Assembly: GCF_021044795.1 (NCBI RefSeq)
Contig: NZ_JAJNOP010000009.1
DNA length: 64,000 nt
Source: Acidaminococcus hominis
Lineage (GTDB): Bacteria; Bacillota; Negativicutes; Acidaminococcales; Acidaminococcaceae
Strand: one strand, 5' to 3'
Shown: positions 45,891 to 55,501 of the stretch, piece by piece
Numbering within the stretch: position 1 is the stretch's first letter
Layout: every line of letters begins with the position of its first letter
Made by a program: the position numbers and the translations under genes
Notes under the pieces: model-generated
The model's database searches: none
Seen by the model: only the letters and a program-made list of their open reading frames with translations
What the model was told of the DNA's origin: nothing

Positions 45891-46721
45891 ATGAAAAAAC
45901 CATCTGCGGGTACAAGCCCCCTTTGGAACCTGCTGCTGCTTTTTGCCGTACTGCTGACCCTGTACCCCCTGCTGTTCATGTTTACCACGTCCTTTAAAAG
46001 CATGAACCAGATTTTTGCAGCATCCCTGAACCCCTTTGCCTGGCCCCCCACCTGGGACAACTACGAGGTGGTGCTGGACCGTTTTCCCTTCTTCATTTTC
46101 CTGGGAAACACCTTCTTCATTGCCTGCATCGTCACCGTGGGCAAGTTGGTAACCAGTACCCTGGCGTCCTTTGTCTTTGTGTACTACGACTTTAAGGGCC
46201 GGGAAACCCTGTTTAATGCCATGCTGCTGACCTTTTTCATTCCCACCACCGTGCTGATTATGCCCAACTACCTGCTCATGAGCCAGCTGGGGCTGTTAAA
46301 TACCCCCTGGGGCGTCATTCTGCCCAGCCTGGCAGACGGCATGGGGATTTTCCTCCTGCGCCAGACCATGCGGGGCATTCCCAAGGCACTGTTGGAAGCG
46401 GCGGTGCTGGAAAACGCCGGGGCCCTGACCATTTTGCGGAAGATTGTCTTCCCCCTGGTAAAGCCCTCCGCCCTGGCCATTGGGATTTTCTTCTTCATCA
46501 ACTCCTGGAACGAATACTTCTGGCCCCTCTAGATTCTCCAGGACCGGGACAACTACACCCTGCCCCTGGCCCTCCAGATGTTCATCAGCGCCGAAGGGGG
46601 CAGTGAATGGGGCATCGCCATGGCCGTAGCCATGCTGACCAGCGTGCCGCCCCTGATCCTGTATCTGTTCTGCCAAAAATTTATTCTCAATACCTTCATG
46701 CAGTCCGGCATGAAGGGCTGA
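45891..46721 (+). pseudogene. Sugar ABC transporter permease 2 (UgpE/MalG type) with in-frame amber codon
   Basis: The frame is open over 277 codons except for one TAG at 46530-46532. Before it: five membrane segments and the coupling loop EAAVLENAGALTILRKIVFPLVKP. After it the same frame continues with ILQDRDNYTLPLALQMFIS and a final helix to TGA at 46719, exactly like intact family members (NEYFWPL-x-ILQDRDN). The interrupted codon would normally be Leu, and TTG to TAG is a single change. The truncated product (213 residues) would lack the last helix. Possibilities are a recent mutation, a sequencing error or suppression. Flanking genes look intact. Confidence 0.88.
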
Positions 46722-46735
46722 AAGGAAGGTACTCC

Positions 46736-47800
46736 ATGTCTGAGCCCCAATACAGTTTGACCTTTAAGCACGTATCCAAAGTCTACGGGAAAGTCCAGGT
46801 GGTCCGGGACCTGAACCTGTCCATCCGCCAGGGGGAGCGGCTGATTCTTTTGGGCCCCTCCGGCTGCGGCAAAACCACTACCCTGCGCATGATTGCCGGT
46901 CTGGAATCCATTACCAGCGGTGACCTTTATATGGGCGACCAGCGGGTCAACGACGTGGCCCCCGGCAAGCGGAATATTGCCATGGTGTTCCAGAGCTACG
47001 CCCTGTTCCCCCACATGACCGTGTGGGACAACATCACCTTTGGCCTGCACCTGCAAAAGCTGCCGGAAGAAGAAATCCGAAACCGCACCCAGCAGGTTAT
47101 CGAGCTGCTGGACCTGGAGGGCCTGACCCAGCGTTACCCCAAGGAGCTGTCCGGGGGCCAGAAGCAGCGGGTGGCCCTGTGCCGGGCCCTGGTAAAGCAG
47201 TCCCCCTACTTTCTCTTGGATGAACCCCTGTCCAACCTGGACGCCAAGCTCCGGCAGCAGGCCCGGACCCAGCTGGTAAAGCTCCACGAAATCTACCACC
47301 CCACCATGATCTACGTAACCCATGACCAGGTGGAAGCCATGACCGTGGCCCAGCGGATTGCCATTATCAACCAGGGCATCTTGCAGCAGATTGGCACTCC
47401 AGAGGACGTGTACCACCGGCCGGCCAACACCTTTGTGGCCCAGTTCATCGGCACCCCGGCCATGAACCTGATTCGGGCCAAGGTCAGCACCGATGTGCTG
47501 ATCTGGGGCAAGCACCGGCTCCAGGTACCGGCCCCCTATGCGGAGAAGCTCCACGCCCGGGACGAAATTATCCTGGGCATCCGACCGGAAAAATGCCATT
47601 TTGCCCCGGACGCCATGCTCCCCGCCGTCCGCAGCTACGCCGAAAACCTGGGCAGCCACTGGATTACGTATCTGACCCTGCCGGACGGTACGGACCTGCG
47701 GCTAAGCACCGCCGCCCCCATGCCGGAAAATGCCCCCGGCATCAGCTTTGCCTGGGAAGATACCTGTTTCTTTGATGCAGAAAGCGAGGTTCTACTATGA
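46736..47800 (+). CDS. Sugar ABC transporter ATP-binding protein (UgpC/MsmK/MalK type)
   Basis: 354 residues from ATG 46736, preceded by AAAGGAAGG, 14 bp after the permease 2 terminal codon. Walker A GPSGCGKTT, signature LSGGQKQRVALCRALV, Walker B YFLLDEPLSNLD, then a C-terminal TOBE-type regulatory region (FIGTPAMNLIRA, ILGIRPEKCHF). Powers the operon's importer; such ATPases may be shared by several sugar systems. Ends overlapping the next gene by ATGA. Confidence 0.94.
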   Translation: MSEPQYSLTFKHVSKVYGKVQVVRDLNLSIRQGERLILLGPSGCGKTTTLRMIAGLESITSGDLYMGDQRVNDVAPGKRNIAMVFQSYALFPHMTVWDNITFGLHLQKLPEEEIRNRTQQVIELLDLEGLTQRYPKELSGGQKQRVALCRALVKQSPYFLLDEPLSNLDAKLRQQARTQLVKLHEIYHPTMIYVTHDQVEAMTVAQRIAIINQGILQQIGTPEDVYHRPANTFVAQFIGTPAMNLIRAKVSTDVLIWGKHRLQVPAPYAEKLHARDEIILGIRPEKCHFAPDAMLPAVRSYAENLGSHWITYLTLPDGTDLRLSTAAPMPENAPGISFAWEDTCFFDAESEVLL

Positions 47801-48561
47801 AACTGTCCGTCAGCGACCTGGCCTACGCCGGCTTCCGCTTCCACGACTTCTGTAAATTGGACAAGGCCTACGGGCTGGAATTCTTCTACGAGTTTGGCAC
47901 CCCGGCCTACTGGGATGCGGTGCTGCCCCAAATGACCGACCAGCGCCATAACGGCATCAGCGTCCACGGCCCCTGCGTCCAGGTGAATCTGGCGGCCCCG
48001 GACGAAACCCATTACCTGAACGTGTTTCTGGACACCTTCCGCTACGCTGCCAAAATCCAGGCGGAGTTTGTGGTGATCCACACCAACGAGGCCCTGCCCC
48101 AGGAAGAAACCCTGGAAACCCTGCGGCTCCGGGTTTGGCGGAAGCTGTCCACCCTGCTGAAAATCAGCGAGGAAGCGGGGATTCCCCTGGTCATCGAGAA
48201 CGTAGGCCTGCGGCCCTATAACAACGTACTGTTTGACTGGGAACACTTCTCCGCCCTAAAGGAAATTTTCCCGGAAGCCTTCTTCCTGCTGGACACGGGC
48301 CACGCCCATGTCAACGGCTGGAACCTGACGGAGGTGCTGCGGGAGTTTGGCCCCCGGCTCTTGGGCTGCCACGTCCACGACAACGATGGCCAGGGCGACC
48401 AGCACCTGCCTGTGGGCTCCGGCACCATCAGCTGGCCCGGCTTCTTTAGCGGCGTGAAGAAGTTCGCTCCCCAGGCCCGGCTGGTCCTGGAATACGCCAG
48501 CCTGCCCACCGAAGGCATGAACCTGCACCTGGCCGGTCTGTGCAAACGCTACACCCTGTAA
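47797..48561 (+). CDS. Sugar phosphate isomerase/epimerase-like TIM-barrel protein
   Basis: 254 residues of the AP-endonuclease-2 / xylose-isomerase-like TIM barrel: SVHGPCVQVNLAAPDE, VVIHTNEALPQEE, VIENVGLRPYNNV, FLLDTGHAHVNGWNL, CHVHDNDGQGDQHLPVGSGTISW. The His, Glu and Asp residues of these strands are the usual metal ligands. Substrate unknown; translational coupling to the transporter ATPase suggests it acts on the imported sugar or its phosphate. Confidence 0.88.
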   Translation: MKLSVSDLAYAGFRFHDFCKLDKAYGLEFFYEFGTPAYWDAVLPQMTDQRHNGISVHGPCVQVNLAAPDETHYLNVFLDTFRYAAKIQAEFVVIHTNEALPQEETLETLRLRVWRKLSTLLKISEEAGIPLVIENVGLRPYNNVLFDWEHFSALKEIFPEAFFLLDTGHAHVNGWNLTEVLREFGPRLLGCHVHDNDGQGDQHLPVGSGTISWPGFFSGVKKFAPQARLVLEYASLPTEGMNLHLAGLCKRYTL

Positions 48562-48570
48562 CTAGAACGT

Positions 48571-48613
48571 AAAAATCCCCTGCCTTGGAACTTTCCAAAG
48601 CAGGGGATTTTTC
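48571..48613. terminator. Bidirectional terminator, sugar operon / eno
   Basis: AAAAATCCCCTGC with GCAGGGGATTTTT and an inner GGA/TCC pairing, lying between convergent operons. Confidence 0.94.
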
Positions 48614-48625
48614 TATCCCGAAGGA

Positions 48626-49912
48626 TTATTTCTTCAAATTGTAGAATACCTTCAGGCCGTTGTATTGGGCAGCAGCACCCAGATCTTCTTCGATCCGCAG
48701 CAGCTGGTTGTACTTGGCCACCCGGTCGGTCCGGCAGGGTGCACCGGATTTGATTTGGCCGGCGTTGACGCCTACTACCACGTCAGCAATGGTGGTGTCT
48801 TCCGTTTCACCGCTTCTGTGGGAAACGATGGCGGTGTAGCCAGCCCGTTTGGCCATTTCAATGGCAGACAGGGTTTCGGTCAGGGTACCAATCTGGTTCA
48901 ATTTGATCAGAATGGCATTGGCTACGCCCAGTTCGATGCCTTTGGCCAACCGTTCTACGTTGGTCACGAACAGGTCGTCGCCCACAATCTGGACCTTCTT
49001 GCCCAGCTTGTCGGTGAGCAGCTTCCAACCGTCCCAATCGTCTTCTGCCAGACCATCTTCGATGGAGATAATGGGATACCGGTCAGCCAGGTCGGCGTAC
49101 CAGTCCACCATTTCGGCAGAGGTCTTTACCACGCCTTCGCCCTTCAGGTCGTATTTGCCATCGGTGTACAGTTCGCTGGCAGCGGTATCGATGGCCAGCA
49201 TCACTTCTTCACCGGGTTTGTAGCCAGCCTTTTCAATGGCTTCTACAATGACCTGCAAGGCTTCTTCGTTGGATTCCAGGTTAGGAGCAAAGCCGCCTTC
49301 GTCGCCTACAGCGGTAGCCAGGCCCCGGCCCTTCAGCACTTTCTTCAGGGCTTGGTAAATTTCCGCGTTGATGCGCAGGGCTTCTGCGAAGCTGTCAGCG
49401 CCAACGGGCATAACCATAAATTCCTGGATGTCCACGTTGTTGTCTGCATGGGCACCGCCGTTCAGGATGTTCATCATGGGCACCGGCAGTTCCTTGGCGT
49501 TAACGCCGCCCAGGTATTGGTACAGAGGTAGACCCAGGGACTCGGCAGCAGCCTTGGCCACAGCCAGGGAAGCGCCCAGGATGGCGTTGGCACCCAGACG
49601 GCCCTTGTTGGGGGTGCCGTCCAGCCGGATCAGCATTTCGTCGATTTCTACCTGACGGGTAGGATCCAGGCCAATCAAGGCATCGGCAATGGTCTCATTG
49701 ACGTTTTCCACAGCCTTGTTGACGCCTTTGCCGCCGAAGCGTTTGGCATCTCCATCCCGCAGTTCTACAGCTTCGTGCACGCCGGTAGAAGCGCCGGAAG
49801 GAACCGCAGCGCGGCCCACCGTACCGTCGTCCAGCAGTACGTCTACTTCAACCGTAGGATTGCCCCGGGAGTCCAGGATTTCTCTTGCGCATACATTTTC
49901 AATAATTGGCAT
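48626..49912 (-). CDS. eno: Enolase
   Basis: 2-Phosphoglycerate to phosphoenolpyruvate. 428 residues from ATG 49912 (MPIIENVCAREILDSRGNPTVEV), preceded by GAGGTGG. Motifs: SGASTGVHEAVELRDGD, MIRLDGTPNKGRLGANAILGAS, signature ILIKLNQIGTLTET and SHRSGETED. Last gene of the glycolytic operon. Confidence 0.97.
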   Translation of the reverse strand: MPIIENVCAREILDSRGNPTVEVDVLLDDGTVGRAAVPSGASTGVHEAVELRDGDAKRFGGKGVNKAVENVNETIADALIGLDPTRQVEIDEMLIRLDGTPNKGRLGANAILGASLAVAKAAAESLGLPLYQYLGGVNAKELPVPMMNILNGGAHADNNVDIQEFMVMPVGADSFAEALRINAEIYQALKKVLKGRGLATAVGDEGGFAPNLESNEEALQVIVEAIEKAGYKPGEEVMLAIDTAASELYTDGKYDLKGEGVVKTSAEMVDWYADLADRYPIISIEDGLAEDDWDGWKLLTDKLGKKVQIVGDDLFVTNVERLAKGIELGVANAILIKLNQIGTLTETLSAIEMAKRAGYTAIVSHRSGETEDTTIADVVVGVNAGQIKSGAPCRTDRVAKYNQLLRIEEDLGAAAQYNGLKVFYNLKK

Positions 49913-49923
49913 ATTTTCCACCT

Positions 49924-51453
49924 CTATTTATGTACTAACAAACTGTGGCCGGTCATTGCTGCCGGTTTGTCCAAACCTAAAATATCCAGCAGGGTGGGCG
50001 CAATATCCGCCAGCCCACCGTTTTCCACCTTCACCTCGGGGCCTTGTCCCACTACCAGGAAGGGCACCGGGTTGGTGGTATGGGCCGTCATGGGGGCGTG
50101 GGTAATGGGGTCTTCCATTTCTTCCACGTTGCCATGGTCAGCCGTAATGCACACTGTGCCGTGCTGGCGCAGGATTTCTTCTACCAGACCGCCTACACAT
50201 TCGTCCACGGCTTCCACTGCGGCTACCGCAGCCTTAAAGGAGCCGGTATGGCCCACCATATCCGGGTTGGCAAAGTTCAAAATCACCAGCTGGTACTTTT
50301 CGCTTTCCAGGGCTTCCTTGAGCTTTTCCGTAACCAGATAGGCACTCATTTCCGGCTGCAAATCGTAGGTTGCCACCTTGGGAGAGGGCACGAGAATCCG
50401 GTCTTCGCCAGCGAAGGGCTGTTCCCGGCCGCCGTTAAAGAAGAAGGTCACGTGGGCGTACTTCTCGGTTTCGGCTATGTGCAGCTGCTTCAGGCCCGCC
50501 TTGGAAACGGTTTCTGCCAGGGTATCGTTGATTTCTTCCGGCGGGAAAGCCACCGGCGCAGCAATGCCCTTTTCGTATTCCGTCATACAGACAAAATGCA
50601 CCGGATAGGCTTCCTGAGGCCGGGCAAAGGCCGTAAAGTCCGCATCTGTAAAGGCATGGGTCAGTTCCCGGGCCCGGTCCGGGCGGAAGTTGAAGAAAAT
50701 CACGCTGTCCCCGGCTTTCACCGGAGCAAAGGCTCCCTTCACCTGGAAGGGCACCACAAATTCATCGGTCTTGCCGGCTTCGTAGGAAGCCTTGAGACCT
50801 GCGGCGGCACTGTCATAGCTGGGAGCTTCCGTTCCCGTCATAGCAGCGTACACCTTTTCCACCCGTTCCCAGCGTTTATCCCGGTCCATGGCGTAGTACC
50901 GACCGGAAACGGTGGCAATACGGCCCAGACCCAGTTCCTGGCAGGCTTTTTCCAGTTGTTCCAGGTACACCCCAGCACTTTGGGGCGGCGTATCCCGGCC
51001 GTCCAGGAAAGCGTGGATGCATACCTGCTCCACTCCCTGCTTTTTGGCCATGGTCAAAAGTCCCAGCAGGTGGTCAATATGGCTGTGGACACCGCCGTCA
51101 CTGAGGAGCCCCATGAGATGCAGGGTCTTCCCAGGTGCCTTGGCCTGCTCCATAGCCTGGAGCAGCACCGGGTTCTTTTCCAGGGAGCCGTCTTTCACCG
51201 CCCGGGTAATCCGGGTCAGGCTCTGGTACACAATCCGGCCGGAGCCGATACTCAGATGGCCCACTTCGGAGTTGCCCATCTGGCCGTCAGGGAGCCCCAC
51301 CGCTTCCCCGGAGCACAGAAGCTCACTATGGGGATACCGGTTGAAATAAAAATCCAAATGGGGCGTCCGGGCACAGAAAGCCGCATTGGTTGGACCGGGC
51401 GGAGCAATGCCCCACCCGTCCAGAATCATCAGTACAGCAAGTTTACTACTCAT
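49924..51453 (-). CDS. gpmI: 2,3-Bisphosphoglycerate-independent phosphoglycerate mutase
   Basis: 509 residues from ATG 51453. Alkaline-phosphatase-like fold: MILDGWGIAPP (Asp metal ligand), QMGNSEVGHLSIGSGRIVYQSLTRI with the catalytic Ser of GNSEVGH, DGRDTPP, NFRPDRAREL, and ITADHGNVEEM. Mn2+-dependent interconversion of 3- and 2-phosphoglycerate. Located between the fused pgk-tpiA gene and eno. Confidence 0.97.
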   Translation of the reverse strand: MSSKLAVLMILDGWGIAPPGPTNAAFCARTPHLDFYFNRYPHSELLCSGEAVGLPDGQMGNSEVGHLSIGSGRIVYQSLTRITRAVKDGSLEKNPVLLQAMEQAKAPGKTLHLMGLLSDGGVHSHIDHLLGLLTMAKKQGVEQVCIHAFLDGRDTPPQSAGVYLEQLEKACQELGLGRIATVSGRYYAMDRDKRWERVEKVYAAMTGTEAPSYDSAAAGLKASYEAGKTDEFVVPFQVKGAFAPVKAGDSVIFFNFRPDRARELTHAFTDADFTAFARPQEAYPVHFVCMTEYEKGIAAPVAFPPEEINDTLAETVSKAGLKQLHIAETEKYAHVTFFFNGGREQPFAGEDRILVPSPKVATYDLQPEMSAYLVTEKLKEALESEKYQLVILNFANPDMVGHTGSFKAAVAAVEAVDECVGGLVEEILRQHGTVCITADHGNVEEMEDPITHAPMTAHTTNPVPFLVVGQGPEVKVENGGLADIAPTLLDILGLDKPAAMTGHSLLVHK

Positions 51454-51461
51454 AAGCCGCC

Positions 51462-53387
51462 TCAAAACGTGTTGGCAATGGCGGAGAAGTCTTTGGCAGA
51501 CAGGCTGGCGCCGCCTACCAGAACCCCATCGATGCCGTCTTCATGGAAGGCATGGGCATTTTCGCTGGTCACGCTGCCGCCGTACAGAATACGGGTGTAG
51601 CGGGCTACGTCCTTGCCAAACTTCTTGGCCACTTCGCTGCGGATCAGTTCGGCAGCCGCTACGGCATCACGCACTTCGGCGCTCTTGCCGGTGCCAATGG
51701 CCCAAACCGGTTCGTAGGCAACCAGCAGGCGCTTGGCCTGTTCGTCGGTGAGTACCTGGAGCACGGGCAGCAGCTGGGACAAAATCTTGTCCTTGGTGGA
51801 GCCTTTTTCGTGTTCGTCAGCGTCTTCCCCTACGCACAGGATGGGATCCAGGTCGTTGCGATAGGCAGCCAGCACTTTTTTCACAATCAGGTCGTTGGTT
51901 TCCCCGAAGAATTTTCTCCGTTCGGAATGGCCTACGATAACGTACTGGGAACCGATTTCGGCAATCATCTTGCCGGAAACGGCACCGGTGTAGGCACCTT
52001 CGTCTTCGTAGAACAGGTCTTGGGCGCCGTAGCCCAGGCCTGCGTCGTCCACTACTGCGGCTACGGATTCCAGCGCCGTAAAGGGCGGGAACAGCACCAC
52101 TTCACATCTGGCTTCTTCCGTGCTGTGGAGCACTTCGTGTGCCAGTTGCAGGGCTTCGTCCACGGTCTTGTTGCATTTCCAGTTGCCAGCCACAATGGGG
52201 GTTCTCAGGTCATCCAGGGAAGCCAGGCCCGGCAGGACCTTGCCTTCCAGGTATTCCAGGGAAGCACCGCCGCCCGTGGAAACGTGGCTCATCTTGTCGT
52301 CCAGGCCCATTTGTTTTACGGCTGCAGCACTATCGCCGCCGCCTACAATGGTAATCCCTTCGGAAGCAGCCATAGCTTCGGCCACCCGGCGGGTGCCTTC
52401 CGCGTAGTTGGGCATTTCGAATACGCCCATAGGACCGTTCCACACAATGGTCTTCATGCCGGCCAGGGTCTTGGCGTACAGCTCAGCCGTTTTGGGGCCG
52501 ATATCCAGGGCCATGTATTCCGGATTCAGTTTATCCAGGTCTTCTGCTTCGTGTTCTGCGTTATTGTCAAATTTCTCGGCCATAATCAGGTCCACCGGCA
52601 GGAGCATTTTGGTGTTTTGGGCTGCTGCTTCGGCCAAAAGGTCCTTGGCAATACCCAGGCTTTCTTTTTCCACCAGGGATTTGCCCAGGTTATAGCCTTG
52701 GGCAGCCAGGAAGGTGTTGGCCATGCCGCCGCCAATGAGGATTACGTCAGCCTTTTTGATCAGGCTGCGGATAACCCCGATTTTGTCGGCTACCTTGGCG
52801 CCGCCGATGATGGCAGCAAAGGGACGCTGGGGTTTATCCACAGCGTTGCCCAGGTAGGCAATTTCCTTTTCCAGCAGGAAGCCAGCTACAGCCGGCAGAT
52901 AATGGGTGATGCCTTCTACGGAAGCGTGGGCCCGGTGGGATACGCCAAAGCCGTCGTTGACGTACACATCCCCCAGGGAAGCCAGTTCCTGGGCAAAGCC
53001 CAGATCATCTTTTTCTTCTTCCGGATGGAAGCGCAGGTTTTCCAAAAGCAGGATATCCCCGGGCTGCAGCACTTCAGCAGCCTTTTGGGCAACAGGTCCA
53101 ATGCAGTCCTCGGCAAATTTCACCGGCCGATGGATCATGTTGGACAGGCATTCTGCCACAGGCTTCAGGCTGTATTTGGGGTTTACCTTGCCTTTGGGCC
53201 GTCCCAGATGCGCCAGCAGAATGACTGCAGCGCCCTGGTCCAGCAGGTAGTACAGGGTAGGCAGGGAAGCTTCGATACGAATCACATCCGTAATCTCCCC
53301 CTGGTCGTTCATGGGGACGTTATAGTCCACCCGCACCAGTGCCTTTTTCCCTTTCAGATCAATATCTTTGACCGTCTTTTTTTCCAT
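51462..53387 (-). CDS. pgk-tpiA: Phosphoglycerate kinase - triosephosphate isomerase fusion
   Basis: One uninterrupted frame of 641 residues. Residues 1 to about 393 are a complete phosphoglycerate kinase (VRVDYNVPM, HLGRPKGK, LLENLRFHPEEEKDD, IIGGAKVADKIGV, GPMGVFEM, STGGGASLEYLEG). From about 397 a complete TPI begins (TPIVAGNWKCNKT, with AsnLys catalytic pair; IVGHSERRKFFGE with catalytic His; VAYEPVWAIGTGK with catalytic Glu; ILYGGSVTSEN, GVLVGGASL). The short linker LASLDDLR joins them. Such fusions are known in Thermotoga. It catalyses two glycolytic steps from one polypeptide. Confidence 0.96.
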   Translation of the reverse strand: MEKKTVKDIDLKGKKALVRVDYNVPMNDQGEITDVIRIEASLPTLYYLLDQGAAVILLAHLGRPKGKVNPKYSLKPVAECLSNMIHRPVKFAEDCIGPVAQKAAEVLQPGDILLLENLRFHPEEEKDDLGFAQELASLGDVYVNDGFGVSHRAHASVEGITHYLPAVAGFLLEKEIAYLGNAVDKPQRPFAAIIGGAKVADKIGVIRSLIKKADVILIGGGMANTFLAAQGYNLGKSLVEKESLGIAKDLLAEAAAQNTKMLLPVDLIMAEKFDNNAEHEAEDLDKLNPEYMALDIGPKTAELYAKTLAGMKTIVWNGPMGVFEMPNYAEGTRRVAEAMAASEGITIVGGGDSAAAVKQMGLDDKMSHVSTGGGASLEYLEGKVLPGLASLDDLRTPIVAGNWKCNKTVDEALQLAHEVLHSTEEARCEVVLFPPFTALESVAAVVDDAGLGYGAQDLFYEDEGAYTGAVSGKMIAEIGSQYVIVGHSERRKFFGETNDLIVKKVLAAYRNDLDPILCVGEDADEHEKGSTKDKILSQLLPVLQVLTDEQAKRLLVAYEPVWAIGTGKSAEVRDAVAAAELIRSEVAKKFGKDVARYTRILYGGSVTSENAHAFHEDGIDGVLVGGASLSAKDFSAIANTF

Positions 53388-53410
53388 GGATGGTTGTACC
53401 CGCCTTTCTC

Positions 53411-54415
53411 TTACAGACCTTTTTTGGCTACGAAGATGGCCAGTTCAACCAAACGGTTGGAATAACCCCATTCGTTGTCGTACCAGGAAACTACTTTGGC
53501 GGTCTTGGGACCAACCATCATGGTGGACAGGCCGTCAACAATGGAGCTCAGCGGGCAGCCGCTGTAGTCTTTGGAAACCAGGGGCAGTTCGTTGTAGCCC
53601 AGAATGCCCTTCATGGTGGTTTCGGAAGCAACTCTCATGGCTTCGTTGATTTCTTCTTTGGTGGTTTCTTTCTTCAGGTTCACTACCAGGTCGGTCAGGG
53701 AAACGTCCGGAGTCGGGACGCGGATGGCCATACCGTTCAGTTTGCCTTTCAGTTCAGGCAGTACCAGGGCGATGGCTTTGGCAGCGCCGGTGGTGGTAGG
53801 AATGATGGAGCAGGCGCCGGCACGGGCACGTCTCAGGTCCTTATGGGCAGCGTCCAGAATCTTCTGGTCGTTGGTGTAGGAGTGAACGGTGGTCATCATG
53901 CCGTTTTCAATGCCGAAGTTGTCCAGCAGTACTTTGGTGAAAGGAGCCAGGCAGTTGGTGGTGCAGGAAGCATTGGAAATGATGTTATGTTTTGCCGGAT
54001 CGTATTGGTCTTCGTTAACGCCCAGTACGATGGTGATGTCTTCGTTTTTGGCCGGAGCGGCAATCAGGACTTTCTTGGCGCCGTTGTCCAGATGGGGTTG
54101 TACCTGTTCACGGCTCTTGAATTTGCCGGTGGTTTCCAGTACAACATCTACGCCCAGTTCGCCCCAGGGAATTTCTTTGGGGTCGGTGTAATGGGTGAAT
54201 TTGATGGCTTTGTCGCCAACGTGCATGATGTCGCCGTCAACCCGTACGTCCAGATCAAAGGTACCATGGACGGAATCGTATTTCAGCAGATGGGCATAGG
54301 TGTCAATCCCAGAACGGGCGTTGACTGCAACCACTTCTACTTCCGGGTTCTTTACAGCAATGCGCAGAGCGCAGCGACCAATACGACCAAAACCGTTAAT
54401 ACCAACTTTTACCAT
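53411..54415 (-). CDS. gap: Glyceraldehyde-3-phosphate dehydrogenase
   Basis: 334 residues, type I GAPDH. NAD-binding VGINGFGRIGR, catalytic SNASCTTNCLAP (Cys about 151), phosphate site residues in TTTGAAKAI and the C-terminal SWYDNEWGYSNR. ATG preceded by TAGGAGGAATG. Follows cggR by 12 bp. Confidence 0.97.
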   Translation of the reverse strand: MVKVGINGFGRIGRCALRIAVKNPEVEVVAVNARSGIDTYAHLLKYDSVHGTFDLDVRVDGDIMHVGDKAIKFTHYTDPKEIPWGELGVDVVLETTGKFKSREQVQPHLDNGAKKVLIAAPAKNEDITIVLGVNEDQYDPAKHNIISNASCTTNCLAPFTKVLLDNFGIENGMMTTVHSYTNDQKILDAAHKDLRRARAGACSIIPTTTGAAKAIALVLPELKGKLNGMAIRVPTPDVSLTDLVVNLKKETTKEEINEAMRVASETTMKGILGYNELPLVSKDYSGCPLSSIVDGLSTMMVGPKTAKVVSWYDNEWGYSNRLVELAIFVAKKGL

Positions 54416-54427
54416 TTTTCATTCCTC

Positions 54428-55501
54428 CTAAATGTTATCCAGCTTATGATTGTTTTCCATCTGTAAACAATTGATGATTTCCCGGGCTGCTGCCTCGTCG
54501 GTTACCAGGATATCCTGTTTGCCGCTGCGCAGCACGGAAAGGATGGCCGGTCCCTTGGAATGGCCCCCGGCAATGCCCATGACCGTATGAATCTTTTCCA
54601 GATCGTTGACCATCAGGCCCAGGGTATCCGTACTATAGACCACCCTGCCATCCAAACTAAAATATTGGCCCAGGGCTTCCCCTACGGCCCCCTCCTCTTT
54701 CAGGCGGGCAATGATGCAGGGATCTACGCCCCGCTTTTCGGCCATGACCTGGGCTTGTCCCATGCCATGGACCAGGATGTCAGCACTTTTGATGGTTTCC
54801 ACCACCTGCTTCACCCCTGCGTCTTCTTCCAGAATCTTGTCCAGCACGTCCTCACTGACGCTGTCGGGAACGTACAGCTGCAGGTACTTGGTTTTCAACC
54901 GGCCTGCCAGCACCGTGGCAATGGTATTGGCCTGGAGTTCCATTTTGTCCCCCAGTCCGCCCCGGGCAGGCACTACCGTGCAATGGGGTTCATTGCCGTA
55001 GATGTTTTCGGCAAGAGCCGCCATGGTGGTACCCCCGGTAACCGCCACAATATGGGCTTTGTGGTCCCCCAGCAGCCGCAGCAGGATGCCCGCTGCCACC
55101 CGGCCAATTTCCCGGGTGCCCACCGGATCCAGGTCTGCATCTCCTGGAATCACCACTGCTTTCTGCAAATGGAGCTTTTCTTCCAGGAGCTGGGCCAGGG
55201 ACGACAATTTTTGCAGACGGTTCACATAGTCCTGCAATTCCTGCAGCAGGGCAGCGCCTTCTTCTGTAATGCTCATCCCCGTCAGGGAGAAGTCCAAAAG
55301 ACCTGCCTCCTTGAGAAAATCCACATGGGAGCGCAGGATCCGTTCGCTGATTCCCAGGGTCTTGGCCAAAGTACGCCGCCCTACGGGCTGGTCGTGGCTG
55401 ATCTGGCGCAGTACCTTGTAGCGCTCAATCAGCAGCTGGACCATTTCCGGAACCAGTTTGTTTTGTAGATTGATTACTTGATCCAAGCTCATTGGTTTCA
55501 T
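54428..55501 (-). CDS. cggR: Central glycolytic genes regulator, SorC family (CggR)
   Basis: 357 residues. N-terminal winged HTH (GRRTLAKTLGISERILRSHVDFLKEAGLL, about 42-70). The SorC sugar-phosphate-binding domain follows (VAVTGGTTMAALAENIYG, VPARGGLGDKMELQANTIA, GMGQAQVMAEKRGV, GIAGGHSKGPAILSVLRSG). Being first in the gap-pgk-tpi-gpmI-eno operon defines it as CggR, a repressor relieved by fructose-1,6-bisphosphate in Bacillus. It probably controls its own operon through sites just upstream. Confidence 0.95.
   Translation of the reverse strand: MKPMSLDQVINLQNKLVPEMVQLLIERYKVLRQISHDQPVGRRTLAKTLGISERILRSHVDFLKEAGLLDFSLTGMSITEEGAALLQELQDYVNRLQKLSSLAQLLEEKLHLQKAVVIPGDADLDPVGTREIGRVAAGILLRLLGDHKAHIVAVTGGTTMAALAENIYGNEPHCTVVPARGGLGDKMELQANTIATVLAGRLKTKYLQLYVPDSVSEDVLDKILEEDAGVKQVVETIKSADILVHGMGQAQVMAEKRGVDPCIIARLKEEGAVGEALGQYFSLDGRVVYSTDTLGLMVNDLEKIHTVMGIAGGHSKGPAILSVLRSGKQDILVTDEAAAREIINCLQMENNHKLDNI

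Noticed and set aside
51543..53465. 640-codon open frame antisense to the PGK-TPI fusion
   Set aside because: Shadow frame; the opposite strand encodes two fully recognisable enzymes.
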